From positions 1,872,903 through 1,936,902 of the forward strand of contig NZ_CP017634.1 of assembly GCF_002777255.1 (NCBI RefSeq): a DNA stretch of 64,000 nucleotides, in the 5' to 3' direction. A program made the position numbers and the translations under genes. The notes beneath the pieces were generated by a model, which was not told where the DNA came from, did not search any database, and saw only the letters and a list, made by a program, of their open reading frames with translations. Below, in pieces: positions 17,438 through 26,464 of this stretch. The stretch's first letter is position 1, and each line of letters starts with the position of its first letter. Source of the DNA: Candidatus Formimonas warabiya (GTDB lineage Bacteria > Bacillota > Dehalobacteriia > Dehalobacteriales > Dehalobacteriaceae).

Positions 17438-18868
17438 TTAAAAGGCTTCAAAAGATGAAACCACCTCAAGCTTCTCTTGCCCAGGTGGGGCAGTCAACAG
17501 CGAAACCACCACATAAACCACCAGAGATGCCAAAGCACCGCAAATGTTAGGGTAAATTAAACCAAATAATCCAGGAACCTGCCCATATATCCAAAAATTA
17601 GAAACAAGGGCCATAATAGAGCCTACAATAAAGCCGCTGATCGCTCCCGCGGCATTGCCTCGCTTCCAGAACAGGCCGACTAACAGAGGGAACAAGATAC
17701 CTGCACCGTAAATGAGCGATGACAGCACAAGCACCTCGATGACATTGCTCATAAAAAAAGACATGGTAAGGGAAATGCCGGCGACAGCCGCGGTGGCAAT
17801 CCTCGTAACCATTAGATAGTGGGCGTCTTTCGCATCTTTTTTGATCAGGCGCTTGTAAATGTCCACCGTAAACATCGTCGAGCAGGCCGTAAGGCATGAG
17901 TCGGCAGTAGACATAGCAGCCGCAAACAAACCTGCCATAGCCAAAATGGACACGCCAAAGGGGACAACATCTCTCAGCACATATGTATAAGCAAGATCGG
18001 CGTTTTCAAGACCCGGGAACAGAATAGAAGCGCACATGCCGATCATCGCGTCAATGATCCCGAACACCAGCCATGCTCCTGCGGTAAACAGAAAGGCATT
18101 TCTGGCCACAGTGGGGTTTTTCGCGGCAAAAATTCTCTGCAGATAGTGCTGGTTGGTGCCGTAAAGAATAAAGCAAAGCGCGATCCAGCCCAGCGGCTCG
18201 GAAATTCCCAGGGCCCCTATATCAAAAGCCGAGGCCGGCAGCGTGGATTCCACCGTGGACCATCCGCCCACCGCCTTAAGACAGTATGGAAGTGCCACGA
18301 TAATACTGAACATCAGAATGAAGAACTGCAAGACATCGGCGTATTCCACCGCTCTCAGACCGCCCATCACCGCATAAGCGACAAATACGACGGTCGTGAT
18401 CAGGACACAAAAGGTCTGGGATAACCCTGTCATGGTGTTCATGACATAAGATACCGCAAGGGTTTCTGCGGTAATACCGACGCCGATGGAAATAATATGC
18501 AATATCGCTGCCACGGTGCGCAGTGTGGGATTATAGCGTCTTTCCAGAAATTCCGAACCTGTGGTGAGATTTGCGATACGTAACCTGCCTACTACAAAAA
18601 TACCCAGAATGATAAATGGCGGGATCGCTACCCATCCCCATAGACCGCCGGCAATCCCCACACTATAGGCGAGTCCGCAGATACCGATAACCCCGGAAAC
18701 GGCCATATCCGTGGCGGCTGTAGAGAGTGCGGTGGGCAAGAACCCCATCTCCCGTCCGGCGATATGGAAATCTTCGCTGGTTTTCACCTTCCTCTGAGTG
18801 ATCCTGCCGATGATAATATAGATCGCAAAAAAAGCCACCATTGCCATAATCATGATCGTGCTTTGCAT
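17438..18868 (-). CDS. Sodium:solute symporter (SSS family)
   Basis: A 476-residue membrane protein with about 13 hydrophobic segments, related to PutP/PanF-type Na+ symporters. The N-terminal half has TSEDFHIAGREMGFLPTALSTAATDMAVSGVIG, typical of the family, and a central AMSTADSCLTACSTMFTVDIYK stretch corresponds to the Na2-site region. Start ATG 18868 follows AGGGG. As last gene of the operon DeoR - FGGY kinase - M42 peptidase - BtpA - unknown - SSS, it probably imports the operon's substrate. The substrate cannot be read from sequence. Confidence 0.85.
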   Translation of the reverse strand: MQSTIMIMAMVAFFAIYIIIGRITQRKVKTSEDFHIAGREMGFLPTALSTAATDMAVSGVIGICGLAYSVGIAGGLWGWVAIPPFIILGIFVVGRLRIANLTTGSEFLERRYNPTLRTVAAILHIISIGVGITAETLAVSYVMNTMTGLSQTFCVLITTVVFVAYAVMGGLRAVEYADVLQFFILMFSIIVALPYCLKAVGGWSTVESTLPASAFDIGALGISEPLGWIALCFILYGTNQHYLQRIFAAKNPTVARNAFLFTAGAWLVFGIIDAMIGMCASILFPGLENADLAYTYVLRDVVPFGVSILAMAGLFAAAMSTADSCLTACSTMFTVDIYKRLIKKDAKDAHYLMVTRIATAAVAGISLTMSFFMSNVIEVLVLSSLIYGAGILFPLLVGLFWKRGNAAGAISGFIVGSIMALVSNFWIYGQVPGLFGLIYPNICGALASLVVYVVVSLLTAPPGQEKLEVVSSFEAF

Positions 18869-18930
18869 CTTCTAACCCCTCTTTCTAATCACATTCCTAC
18901 TCCTCTCTGGGTAAAGCGGTATGCAAGATG

Positions 18931-19443
18931 TTAACTCCGCCGCACGGATTTTATGCTGTACTGGTCCGAGGGAACATAGATAAATTCTTCCCCTTTGCCA
19001 TTTTTGATCCCAACGGCGTAAAAACACCGGTAGATCTTTGTAAAACAGGTAAATTCACACGCGGGGTAGTATCTATGCTTTCTAAACAGATATGTCATCG
19101 CGCTGTTTCTACATTCCGACTTCAGCTGTTGCTCCGACAGTTCCCGCTCATAAATTTCACATCCGGTCAGATCACAGGAAACCGTTTTAAAGTCGATGCC
19201 GGTCTCAACCGGAATAGCCTTCATTGTCACGGTATCCATGAGATATTTGATCTGGACTATCTCACGGCCGCCTTTTGTCTTAATGGCAGCGGCGGAATCG
19301 ACAATGTAGTATGCCCGGAACACCTTTTTCACCACTCCGGTTGTCCGGCATGCTTTTTTCTGCCAAAAACCGAGGGTACCCACAGCAATCCGTACCGCTT
19401 CCAATTCGTCTATTTCAGGTTTTAAAACAACGACGCCCGGCAT
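18931..19443 (-). CDS. Uncharacterised Cys-rich protein of the Sgc-like operon
   Basis: A 170-residue protein I do not recognise. It has no signal peptide or membrane segment. It carries eight cysteines, several in pairs (SCDLTGC, ACEFTC), which could bind metal or form disulfides. Its N-terminus (VVVLKPEIDELEAVRIAVGTLGFW) looks like a beta-alpha fold. ATG 19443 follows GAGGGAAAGAGG, and the gene sits between the BtpA-like gene (21 bases) and the symporter gene (62 bases), so it is very likely part of that operon. Function unknown. Confidence 0.7.
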   Translation of the reverse strand: MPGVVVLKPEIDELEAVRIAVGTLGFWQKKACRTTGVVKKVFRAYYIVDSAAAIKTKGGREIVQIKYLMDTVTMKAIPVETGIDFKTVSCDLTGCEIYERELSEQQLKSECRNSAMTYLFRKHRYYPACEFTCFTKIYRCFYAVGIKNGKGEEFIYVPSDQYSIKSVRRS

Positions 19444-19464
19444 CCTCTTTCCCTCCGCAAGGAA

Positions 19465-20271
19465 TCAGTTTCTAAAGCTCTTCACCTTTTCCATGAACCT
19501 TTTGACCTGTCCTTCGTCCACAAGGTTTTCGAACTTGCCGTCTATCTTGAAGGCTGTGCCCACTACAGCGCCATCTGCGCTGGCGAGCTGTTGTTCGATG
19601 TTATCATGCCGGACACCGGTATTGGCAAATACCGGTGTCGCACCGGCCACCTTTTTTACCCGGCGCAGCGTGTCGATACTGGTCTCGCTCCCTGCCGTTA
19701 ATCCGGATACACACAGCACGTCCGGCCTGCAGTTAAATATCGTACCCTGTACAATCTCTTCAATATCTCTTTGGGCAAGATATTTTGCTGCTTCCGGAAC
19801 GATATTAAAAAGCTTTAAAATGGGGTGGGCATCAATTGCCTTTGCGTGACGGAAGGTATCCCCGCAGTCTGTATTCCAAAGACCGAAATCCGAAGCATAA
19901 ACGCCGGTGAAAATCTCGCGAACAAATTTGGCCCCGGTGACAGTCGCTAAAGTGATGCTGGCTTTGGGATCCCAGAGCACGTTCACTCCGTACGGCACAG
20001 AAATCTCTTTCCTCAGCTCGCCAATGATCCGCGCCATCGCAGCAACAGTTTCTGTTCTTACCTTTGTGAGATAGGGCAGGCTAAACTCATTGGAAAACAT
20101 CACCGCATCAACGCCGCCATTCTGCAGGGCATGCAAATCATGTCTTGCCTTCTCAATGACGTCGTCCATGCCCTTGTCCTTGTCGTAATACGGATCACCG
20201 GGCAAAGCCTGCAAATGACACATGGCTATCACCGGTTTGTTCGTTCCAAAATATTGGGGCAAAACTTCCAC
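19465..20271 (-). CDS. BtpA/SgcQ-family TIM-barrel protein
   Basis: A 268-residue protein of the BtpA family, which includes the cyanobacterial photosystem I biogenesis factor BtpA and E. coli SgcQ of unknown function. Motifs include PVIAMCHLQALPGDP at the start, GGVDAVMFSNEF, PYGVNVLWDP, KFVREIFTGVYASDFGLWNTD, PDVLCVSGLTAGSETS and the phosphate-site-like TPVFANTGVRHDNI ... ADGAVVGTAFK. The barrel and its C-terminal phosphate site suggest a phosphorylated sugar or nucleotide ligand, consistent with the neighbouring FGGY kinase. Start is GTG 20271. The specific reaction is unknown. Confidence 0.85.
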   Translation of the reverse strand: MEVLPQYFGTNKPVIAMCHLQALPGDPYYDKDKGMDDVIEKARHDLHALQNGGVDAVMFSNEFSLPYLTKVRTETVAAMARIIGELRKEISVPYGVNVLWDPKASITLATVTGAKFVREIFTGVYASDFGLWNTDCGDTFRHAKAIDAHPILKLFNIVPEAAKYLAQRDIEEIVQGTIFNCRPDVLCVSGLTAGSETSIDTLRRVKKVAGATPVFANTGVRHDNIEQQLASADGAVVGTAFKIDGKFENLVDEGQVKRFMEKVKSFRN

Positions 20272-20283
20272 ATTGTCATCTCC

Positions 20284-21369
20284 CTACCTGGTAAATATGG
20301 TATTTTTATTAATTCTGGTCACGGCCGCGGTCAGAAAGATACTGGTCATCTGTACATCGGCAAGATCACAGGTCTCTACAGGTGAATGGAAATACCGTGC
20401 AGGCACACCGATATCCACACAGATCGCACCCTCACCCTCCAGCTGTACATAAGCAAGATCTGTCAAGCCTCCTATCGCCGCCTCTTTTTGGATAGGTATC
20501 TTTTCCCAATCTGCCACCTGTTTGAGATATCTCACCAGCCCCGGATGAGGGATCGTTCCGTTGAGCGTGCCCCGTCCGTGGAAGTTATACAGAATAATTA
20601 CCGGCCCTCCACCCATTGACACATCGCCCTTGCCTGTCAAATCGGGCGTATGGGTATCAAGGGCCACGTCGACACAAATGGCGATATCCGGCTTTATCTT
20701 TCGTGCCGCCATCATGCCACCGCGCAGGTTGTATTCCTCCTGCACGGTACCGACCAGATAAACCGTTGTCTCGGGCGGGGTCTCCTTAAGCCGGTACGCC
20801 ATATCGGCCAGCACGGCGGTAGCGCACCGATTGTCAAGGGAAGTTGCCACAACCCTTGTTCCCTGCAGCCGATCATAGCTGGGATAATATACCACCGGCG
20901 CACCGATATCAATTCCTAAATCCAGCACCTGCTGCTTGGATCGGGCACCGATATCCACAAAAAGATCCTGATATCTTTCCACGCTGTATTTTTCTTCAGG
21001 CAAAGTGGCATGGTGGGCTTTTACGCCTATCAATCCGGGGATCATCTCTCCCTTTTCATTCTGGATCTGAACTTTAAGCCCCGGCAACACCTTCTCCGGT
21101 ATTCCTCCCACCCGTTCAAGGAGAATAAAACCGCCCTCATCGATTTTACGCACCATGAAACCCACCTGATCCATATGGGCAAACACCATCACGGTAGGTC
21201 CGTCCTGGCTTTTTCCCGCCACCTTGGCGATGACATTTCCAAAGACATCCTCTGCTGTCTCATAGCCAAGCGCGTCAAACAGGTCTTTCAGGTATTTTGC
21301 CATCTTCTGCTCGTGTCCGCACAATGCAGGTATCAGTGACATCTCTCGGACTAGTTTTTCTACCCTCAT
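20284..21369 (-). CDS. M42-family metallopeptidase (SgcX/FrvX-like)
   Basis: A 361-residue M42 peptidase-fold protein. Metal-site motifs are visible: His in VFAHMDQVGFMV (about residue 69), Asp in SLDNRCATAVLAD, Glu-Glu in TVQEEYNLRGG, Asp in ICVDVALDTHTP and His in RYFHSPVET. M42 members are aminopeptidases, but E. coli SgcX and FrvX sit in sugar operons and their substrates there are unknown. Here it lies 13 bases from the BtpA-like gene and 23 from the FGGY kinase gene. It may deblock an aminoacylated or glycosylated substrate; this is inference. Confidence 0.88.
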   Translation of the reverse strand: MRVEKLVREMSLIPALCGHEQKMAKYLKDLFDALGYETAEDVFGNVIAKVAGKSQDGPTVMVFAHMDQVGFMVRKIDEGGFILLERVGGIPEKVLPGLKVQIQNEKGEMIPGLIGVKAHHATLPEEKYSVERYQDLFVDIGARSKQQVLDLGIDIGAPVVYYPSYDRLQGTRVVATSLDNRCATAVLADMAYRLKETPPETTVYLVGTVQEEYNLRGGMMAARKIKPDIAICVDVALDTHTPDLTGKGDVSMGGGPVIILYNFHGRGTLNGTIPHPGLVRYLKQVADWEKIPIQKEAAIGGLTDLAYVQLEGEGAICVDIGVPARYFHSPVETCDLADVQMTSIFLTAAVTRINKNTIFTR

Positions 21370-21391
21370 AGCCCCACCACACTCCCTTTCC

Positions 21392-22906
21392 TTATTTAAG
21401 ATGCATTAACTGTTTATTTACCTGATATAAGCCGTTGTAAATCTTACGATTTACCGCATAACGGGCGCTAGTCTGGTGGTCCGGTACCGTCCTGGATCTG
21501 ATTTTTATCCATTTTTTCAGCTCCTTTGGCTCAAGGGCGCCCAGAGCAAGCGCGGCAATCATGGCGTCTCCGTAAGAGGCCCCCTGCAAAACCTGAGGTA
21601 TGTGCTGTTCCAACCCGCAAATATCGGATACCATCTGCATCCATGCGCTGTTTCTCGCTCCTCCGCCCACTGCCGTGGCCCCTTCAATTTTCAGACCGCT
21701 CTTGCGGTACAGCGCAAGACATTGTTCAATGCCAAAGGCAATGCCTTCAAGGGCGGCTCTAAAAATATGTCCTTTGGTATGGGAAAGCTTGAGACCGAAG
21801 ATGATCCCCTTGGCATCAGGATCACAAACCGGCATCCGCTCTCCGTAAAAATAAGGCAGCACAACCACGCCATCCGACCCGGGCGGAACGGACCGGATCA
21901 TATCGAACAGCCTGTCATAAGCGTTTTCCCCACCTCTTTCTTCCGCTTCAACCAGCTCTGCGGCAAGGTTATCCCTGATCCATCGTGTCAGTGAACCGGA
22001 GGTAGCCGTTCCGGCGCAAAGACCGGTCAACCCTTTCACGACGTAAGGAGCGATAGAAAGAGAAGTCTTTGCGGGTGGTTTGTCGCTTAGGTACAAAATG
22101 TATATGGTAGAACCGTACATAATCATCATATCTCCCGGCTCCATTACGCCCACGCTCAGCGCTTCCGCACCGGCATCAGTGGTTCCGCAGGCCACGGGAG
22201 TCCCCGCACCGAGACCTGTCTGTTCTGCAGCCGCTTTCGTGACATATCCTATAATGTCTGTAGCGGCGGCAAGCCGGGGCAATTGTTCCTGGGGAACGAC
22301 ATAACCGCACATCTCTGGGCTCCAATCCAACCGATCATAATTAAACAATGGATGGGCGCCGGAAGCGGAGTAATAATCCACCACATTATTGCCTGTCAGC
22401 CTCGCGTTTAAAAAGCTCTGGGAAATTGTGAAGCATGCGGTGCGCCGATAGATATCCGGCTCATTGTTCTTTATCCACAACATCTTAGGCCCATAGCTTT
22501 CGTGAGACAATGCCTCTTTACAGTTCTCCAAAATACGGTCCTGCCCTATCACACCGTTAAGATACTCGATTTCCTTAGAGCACCGGGTATCTATGCCGTA
22601 CAGGAGGGCATTCCGGAGCGGGATAAATTTTTTATCCACCGGAATAATTCCCGCTGCTACTGTGCTGCAGCAAATCCCTTTCAGGCCGGATCGCTCTATA
22701 CCAGTATCTTTTAACAGTCCCTTGGTAATTTCGCACAGGCCTTCCCACCAATCCTGGTGCGGATCGTGCTCTGCCCAACCCGGATTAGGCGTGAGCAAGC
22801 GGTGATCGGAGACCCGGGAAGCGATCACGTCTCCCGCTAAGTTACAGATCACGCCTTTTGTCTGGTAAGTCCCAATATCCACTCCCATCACATAATCCCT
22901 TGACAT
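21392..22906 (-). CDS. FGGY-family carbohydrate kinase
   Basis: A 504-residue sugar kinase of the FGGY family (xylulokinase/gluconokinase type). The N-terminal ATPase fold begins with VMGVDIGTYQTKGVI. The substrate-side Asp is in CGTTDAGAEALSVG (about 240-253), and the C-terminal family signature region has GGGARNSAWMQMVSDICG and QGASYGDAMIAALALG. ATP-dependent phosphorylation of a polyol or ketose is expected. It is the second gene of the DeoR-led operon. The exact sugar is not predictable from what I can see. Confidence 0.88.
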   Translation of the reverse strand: MSRDYVMGVDIGTYQTKGVICNLAGDVIASRVSDHRLLTPNPGWAEHDPHQDWWEGLCEITKGLLKDTGIERSGLKGICCSTVAAGIIPVDKKFIPLRNALLYGIDTRCSKEIEYLNGVIGQDRILENCKEALSHESYGPKMLWIKNNEPDIYRRTACFTISQSFLNARLTGNNVVDYYSASGAHPLFNYDRLDWSPEMCGYVVPQEQLPRLAAATDIIGYVTKAAAEQTGLGAGTPVACGTTDAGAEALSVGVMEPGDMMIMYGSTIYILYLSDKPPAKTSLSIAPYVVKGLTGLCAGTATSGSLTRWIRDNLAAELVEAEERGGENAYDRLFDMIRSVPPGSDGVVVLPYFYGERMPVCDPDAKGIIFGLKLSHTKGHIFRAALEGIAFGIEQCLALYRKSGLKIEGATAVGGGARNSAWMQMVSDICGLEQHIPQVLQGASYGDAMIAALALGALEPKELKKWIKIRSRTVPDHQTSARYAVNRKIYNGLYQVNKQLMHLK

Positions 22907-22967
22907 GCATCAACTCACTCCCGCCATATATCCCGTTTACATGTGGGATCCCCGCATGCTCCCTGCA

Positions 22968-23729
22968 TCAACCGGTGATATAGATTGCTATGCCTTTAGC
23001 CTCCAGGGCCTCCCGCGTATTGTGATCAATCTGGTCTGTGATCAGGCTGTGAATACAGTCCAGATCGCAGATCTTCACAAATACTCTTTTGTTGAACTTG
23101 CTGCTGTCAGTGACGAGAATAACATGGTTAGCCGCCGCTATCATCAACTTTTTCACGCCAACCTCACGAATAATGGTATTGGACAATCCAAAATCCACAT
23201 CTAAAGCATCACAGCCCAGAAAAACTTTGTTTACCTTTATCTTCCTCAAGAATTCTTCCGTGTCCGTACCGATCAAGGTATAGACTGATTTCTCCAGCTC
23301 ACCGCCGGTCATGATCAGGTTGATGTTGGACATCCGGGCTGCTTCAAAGCCTATCTTCACATCATTCGTGATCACAGTGATATTTTTACTCTTGATTTTT
23401 TTGATGATTTCAAAGGTGGTCGAACCAGCATCAAGAATGATGACATCGTTGTCCTTGATCATTGTGGCCGCCAGCGTACCTATCTTTGCCTTTGCGTCTA
23501 TGTTGAGCCTAAATTTACTGTGATAGGGTATTTCAAAATTAAGCCTGTCGGCGATGGAAAGCACCCCGCCATGGGTTTTGATGACAAGCCCCTGCTTAGC
23601 AAGCTCGTTAATGTCGCTCCTAATGGTGACTTTTGAGGTGCCGAAATACTGGCTTAATTCATCAACAGTGGCTTTTTTATGCTCATTTATATACTCAAGC
23701 ATTCGCTCATGCCTCTCGATCTGATACAT
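22968..23729 (-). CDS. DeoR/GlpR-family transcriptional repressor
   Basis: A 253-residue regulator with an N-terminal winged helix (about 1-57: MYQIERHERMLEYINEHKKATVDELSQ is the entry and TSKVTIRSDINELAKQGLV the recognition part). A C-terminal sugar-phosphate isomerase-like DeoRC domain has DNDVIILDAGSTTFEI, ITNDVKIGFEAA and GCDALDVDFGLS. The effector is normally a phosphorylated sugar, here probably the product of the adjacent FGGY kinase. ATG 23729 follows TAGGAGGTG. A good sigma-A promoter lies 60-90 bases upstream, and the gene heads the operon it probably regulates. Confidence 0.9.
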   Translation of the reverse strand: MYQIERHERMLEYINEHKKATVDELSQYFGTSKVTIRSDINELAKQGLVIKTHGGVLSIADRLNFEIPYHSKFRLNIDAKAKIGTLAATMIKDNDVIILDAGSTTFEIIKKIKSKNITVITNDVKIGFEAARMSNINLIMTGGELEKSVYTLIGTDTEEFLRKIKVNKVFLGCDALDVDFGLSNTIIREVGVKKLMIAAANHVILVTDSSKFNKRVFVKICDLDCIHSLITDQIDHNTREALEAKGIAIYITG

Positions 23730-23789
23730 GGGGCACCTCCTATTGCTTCTTTGTGTTTCCTTTATTTTTTTTTACTTTCTTTATCTATC

Positions 23790-23818
23790 ATTATACTTTT
23801 TATTGCTTTCTATGTAAA
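23790..23818 (-). promoter_or_regulatory. Sigma-A promoter of the DeoR/Sgc-like operon
   Basis: On the minus strand TTTACA (-35, plus positions 23813-23818) and TATAAT (-10, 23790-23795) are separated by exactly 17 bases. The surrounding 200 bases are rich in repeated CTTTC / GAAAG tracts, which could be DeoR-family operator half sites. Confidence 0.75.
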
Positions 23819-23898
23819 TGTCTTTTTCTTTCTTTTGGTTTTGTTTTTTTATATTTTATCTTTATCCTATTTTTATGCGTATCCATACCCATAAATAA

Positions 23899-23943
23899 AA
23901 AATGCCAACCCGCTCAATAGTCAAGCATTCGGATTGGCATTTT
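23899..23943 (-). terminator. Terminator of the liv-type operon
   Basis: AAAATGCCAA (23899-23908) pairs perfectly with TTGGCATTTT (23934-23943), leaving a 25-base inner loop that can fold further. On the minus strand the stem runs into TTTTTTATTTATGGG. It lies 43 bases after the LivM stop. Between it and the DeoR promoter I see only AT-rich DNA. Confidence 0.8.
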
Positions 23944-23986
23944 ACCTGCTTTTCTTGGAAATTTTCCCAGCCCCTCAATAATTCCG

Positions 23987-25246
23987 TCAAATCCCCTGTT
24001 CCGGTGGGTCGGCCACCTGGACAGGACTCTGACACGGTGCCTCAATTGCCTTTTCCCGTTTGATCACATTTTTCTTAAAGACCAGGCAGTAGTTGCGCAC
24101 CCGTTTGGGGATCAGTCCGGCGGGCCGGACAATCAGCACTGTTAACAGAATTAAACCGTAGACCAATTGCTGAAAGTCAGAAAAAACGCGTAGTTTTTCC
24201 GTAATCACGGTGAGGATGAAGGCACCGGTGAGCACACCCACCACATTGTCCATCCCCCCTAAGATGACCATACAAATAATCATCAGAGAACGGGAGAAAC
24301 CAAAGTCATCCGGCCCTACATAGCTGGTATAGCTGCCATAAAGGTTGCCGGCAACACCGCAGAAAATCGCCCCGATCACAAAGGCAAAAAGCTTGCGCGC
24401 AGTAATATTAATGCCCAGACAATTGGCCGCCACCTCATCCTGAGCGATGGTATTGAGGGCAAGTCCGATGCGGGAAACATAAACACGCATGGCAATATAG
24501 GTGAAAAGAATCAGCACCAGCAGGCAAAAATAGAGATAAGGTACTTGGGGCGCCATCTTGATGCCAAGCACGGTATAGCTTTTTACCAGAGAAAGGGAGC
24601 CAATGGTCATGGGCTTCACGCCGGTGATTCCATTGGGGCCGCCCAGAAAGGGAATATTAAACAGCACCATGGTAAAGGCCAACTGCAAGGCCATGGTCAC
24701 CAGGGAAAGATAATAGCTTTTGGTGCGCAAGGTGGGCAGCCCGATTAAGAGGCCCATCAAGCCGGAGAGCACAACAGACCCTGCCAAGCCCAGCCAGGGA
24801 GACATACCCAGCTTGGAGGTAAATACGGCCAGCGTATAAGCGCCGATGCCCATAAAGGCGGCAGGGGCAAAGTTTACCATATCGGTAGAACCCATCTGGA
24901 AATTCAAGCCGAGCCCGGCCATCCCATAAATGGTAACCATGATGGCAATGTGGGCAATGTAGCGTTTATCCGCCAAAAAAACGGGCAACAGCAGCACAAC
25001 GATGAGCGCGGAAATCAGGGCGATGGTTTTATAGCGGATAAAAAGGTTAAAGATCTCATTGATCAAGCCTTTTTGATCCATGAACAGCAAGAGGAGAATC
25101 GCCGCCACCAGAAAAGCCATGCTCACGGCAAAGTCAGCCACTAAAACCACATAGATCACGGTAAAAATAATGATGTTAATCAAGACGACGCCGATAGGGC
25201 TTTTGATCAAGTTTGAAACTGGGCTATTGATATGTTTATCGTTCAT
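23987..25246 (-). CDS. livM: LivM-type ABC transporter permease
   Basis: A 419-residue membrane permease of the branched-chain amino acid (HAAT/Liv) ABC family. It has about 10-11 membrane segments, the typical GLGLNFQMGSTDMVNFAPAAFMGIGAYTLA motif split over helices 3-4, and the coupling-helix region GLALNTIAQDEVAANCLGIN. A long N-terminal hydrophobic extension (about 100 residues) precedes the conserved core. It pairs with LivH at 25270. Substrates in the family include branched-chain amino acids, urea and amides, so an N-rich catabolic substrate is possible given the neighbours. Confidence 0.88.
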   Translation of the reverse strand: MNDKHINSPVSNLIKSPIGVVLINIIIFTVIYVVLVADFAVSMAFLVAAILLLLFMDQKGLINEIFNLFIRYKTIALISALIVVLLLPVFLADKRYIAHIAIMVTIYGMAGLGLNFQMGSTDMVNFAPAAFMGIGAYTLAVFTSKLGMSPWLGLAGSVVLSGLMGLLIGLPTLRTKSYYLSLVTMALQLAFTMVLFNIPFLGGPNGITGVKPMTIGSLSLVKSYTVLGIKMAPQVPYLYFCLLVLILFTYIAMRVYVSRIGLALNTIAQDEVAANCLGINITARKLFAFVIGAIFCGVAGNLYGSYTSYVGPDDFGFSRSLMIICMVILGGMDNVVGVLTGAFILTVITEKLRVFSDFQQLVYGLILLTVLIVRPAGLIPKRVRNYCLVFKKNVIKREKAIEAPCQSPVQVADPPEQGI

Positions 25247-25269
25247 GTTTCTTCCTCCCGATTGTTGTC

Positions 25270-26235
25270 TTACACTTTTTCCACAGTTTTTTCGCCGATA
25301 ATACCCTCGGGCTTAAAGACGATAAACAAGACAACCACTACGAAAGCGATGATGCTGGAATAAGAGGTGCCGTTAGGTATATAGCCGGAAACAAAAACCT
25401 CTACGAAGGCCAAAAGCATCCCGCCCACAACAGCACCATAAATACTTTTTAAGCCGCCGACAACGGCCGCGGAAAAACCCTTGATGCCGTACATGGAACC
25501 ATTGTCAAAGCGGATAATGGTATTATAAGAGCCGACGAGGAATCCTGCCAGGGACAAAAGAACGCCGCCGATGATGAACGTCAAAAGAATAATCCGGTTC
25601 ACATTGATCCCAATCATCCGGGACACTTCTTTATTTTGAGAAATCGCCTGCATGGAAAGGCCAATTTTCGTTTTATTCAAGAATAAGAATAAGCCCAGCA
25701 ACAAAACCAAGGTCACCACAATAATAATGATATTACGCTCTGAGATGGTGCCGTCGGGGGCGATCAGCATCGGCATCGCCTGAGGATTCCGGCCTCCCTG
25801 GACCAAAAGAGCGTCTCCGCCGGAGGACACAGCTTGCGCCATAGGATTAACAATGCGCTGAAAGAGCAGGCCCAAGCATTCCTTAATTACTACGCCCAAA
25901 GCAATGGTGCTTAAAAGGGGCATCAGGAGAGGAGCATTCTCAAAAGGTTTAATGGAAATCCTGTAGGTTAAAAGCCCAAGACAGGCACAAAGAATTGCGG
26001 AAATCAGCAGTAACATCAAAACTACCACATTAAAAGGCAAGGCATGAAAAAGGCCGGCGCTGGCTAAAATGGTATAGGATCCCAAAATGGAGAAGGCGCC
26101 GAAGATGGCAATATCACCGCAGCAAAAAACAACGGCGTCCAAGACCCCAAAGAATAGGGAAAAGCCAATCGCGACCAGGGTGTACGTACAGCCAAGCAAA
26201 ATCGCATTAATAATTTGTCCTAATAATTGCTCCAT
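25270..26235 (-). CDS. livH: LivH-type ABC transporter permease
   Basis: A 321-residue permease with about 8 membrane segments. The family start IINAILLGCTYTLVAIGFSLFFGVLD is present, as are the coupling motif IGLSMQAISQNKEVSRMIGINVNR and the C-terminal GGLKSIYGAVVGGMLLAFVE. I use ATG 26235; a TTG at 26247 lies directly against its GGAG and is unlikely. It is separated from the binding-protein gene by a 229-base stretch with a strong hairpin, which probably lowers permease expression relative to the binding protein. Confidence 0.88.
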   Translation of the reverse strand: MEQLLGQIINAILLGCTYTLVAIGFSLFFGVLDAVVFCCGDIAIFGAFSILGSYTILASAGLFHALPFNVVVLMLLLISAILCACLGLLTYRISIKPFENAPLLMPLLSTIALGVVIKECLGLLFQRIVNPMAQAVSSGGDALLVQGGRNPQAMPMLIAPDGTISERNIIIIVVTLVLLLGLFLFLNKTKIGLSMQAISQNKEVSRMIGINVNRIILLTFIIGGVLLSLAGFLVGSYNTIIRFDNGSMYGIKGFSAAVVGGLKSIYGAVVGGMLLAFVEVFVSGYIPNGTSYSSIIAFVVVVLFIVFKPEGIIGEKTVEKV

Positions 26236-26407
26236 GATTTGAGTCAACTCCTTAGAGCATGTTGATCAACCCCTGCTTACTTTGTTCAGCTGTCTTTTCC
26301 TGCCCGAGCCGGGGTAAGTCCGGTCAGGGCGGTAAAAGCCGGCTGCGCTTAGTGTCTAGGGATCTCTGAACAGTCTCATTTCTTATCGGGCAAAACATAG
26401 TAAGTGG

Positions 26408-26444
26408 GGGGAGCAGATGCCGGGTCTCCCCTGCATCCGCTCCC
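26408..26444 (-). terminator. Attenuating hairpin between the binding-protein and permease genes
   Basis: GGGGAGCAGATGC / GCATCCGCTCCC forms a near-perfect GC-rich stem of 11-12 bp immediately after the livK stop. There is no T run, so it more likely stabilises the livK mRNA or partly terminates than acts as a full stop. Confidence 0.6.
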
Positions 26445-26464
26445 GGGTTAAATTTAAGCTTTAA

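Noticed and set aside
17275..17469. 64-residue minus-strand frame overlapping the end of the symporter gene
   Set aside because: It starts with TTG inside the symporter frame, has no ribosome site and runs through a terminator region; its low-complexity tail is not protein-like.
23819..23898. T-rich stretch beyond the DeoR promoter as a repeat element
   Set aside because: It is only compositional bias without a repeat unit.
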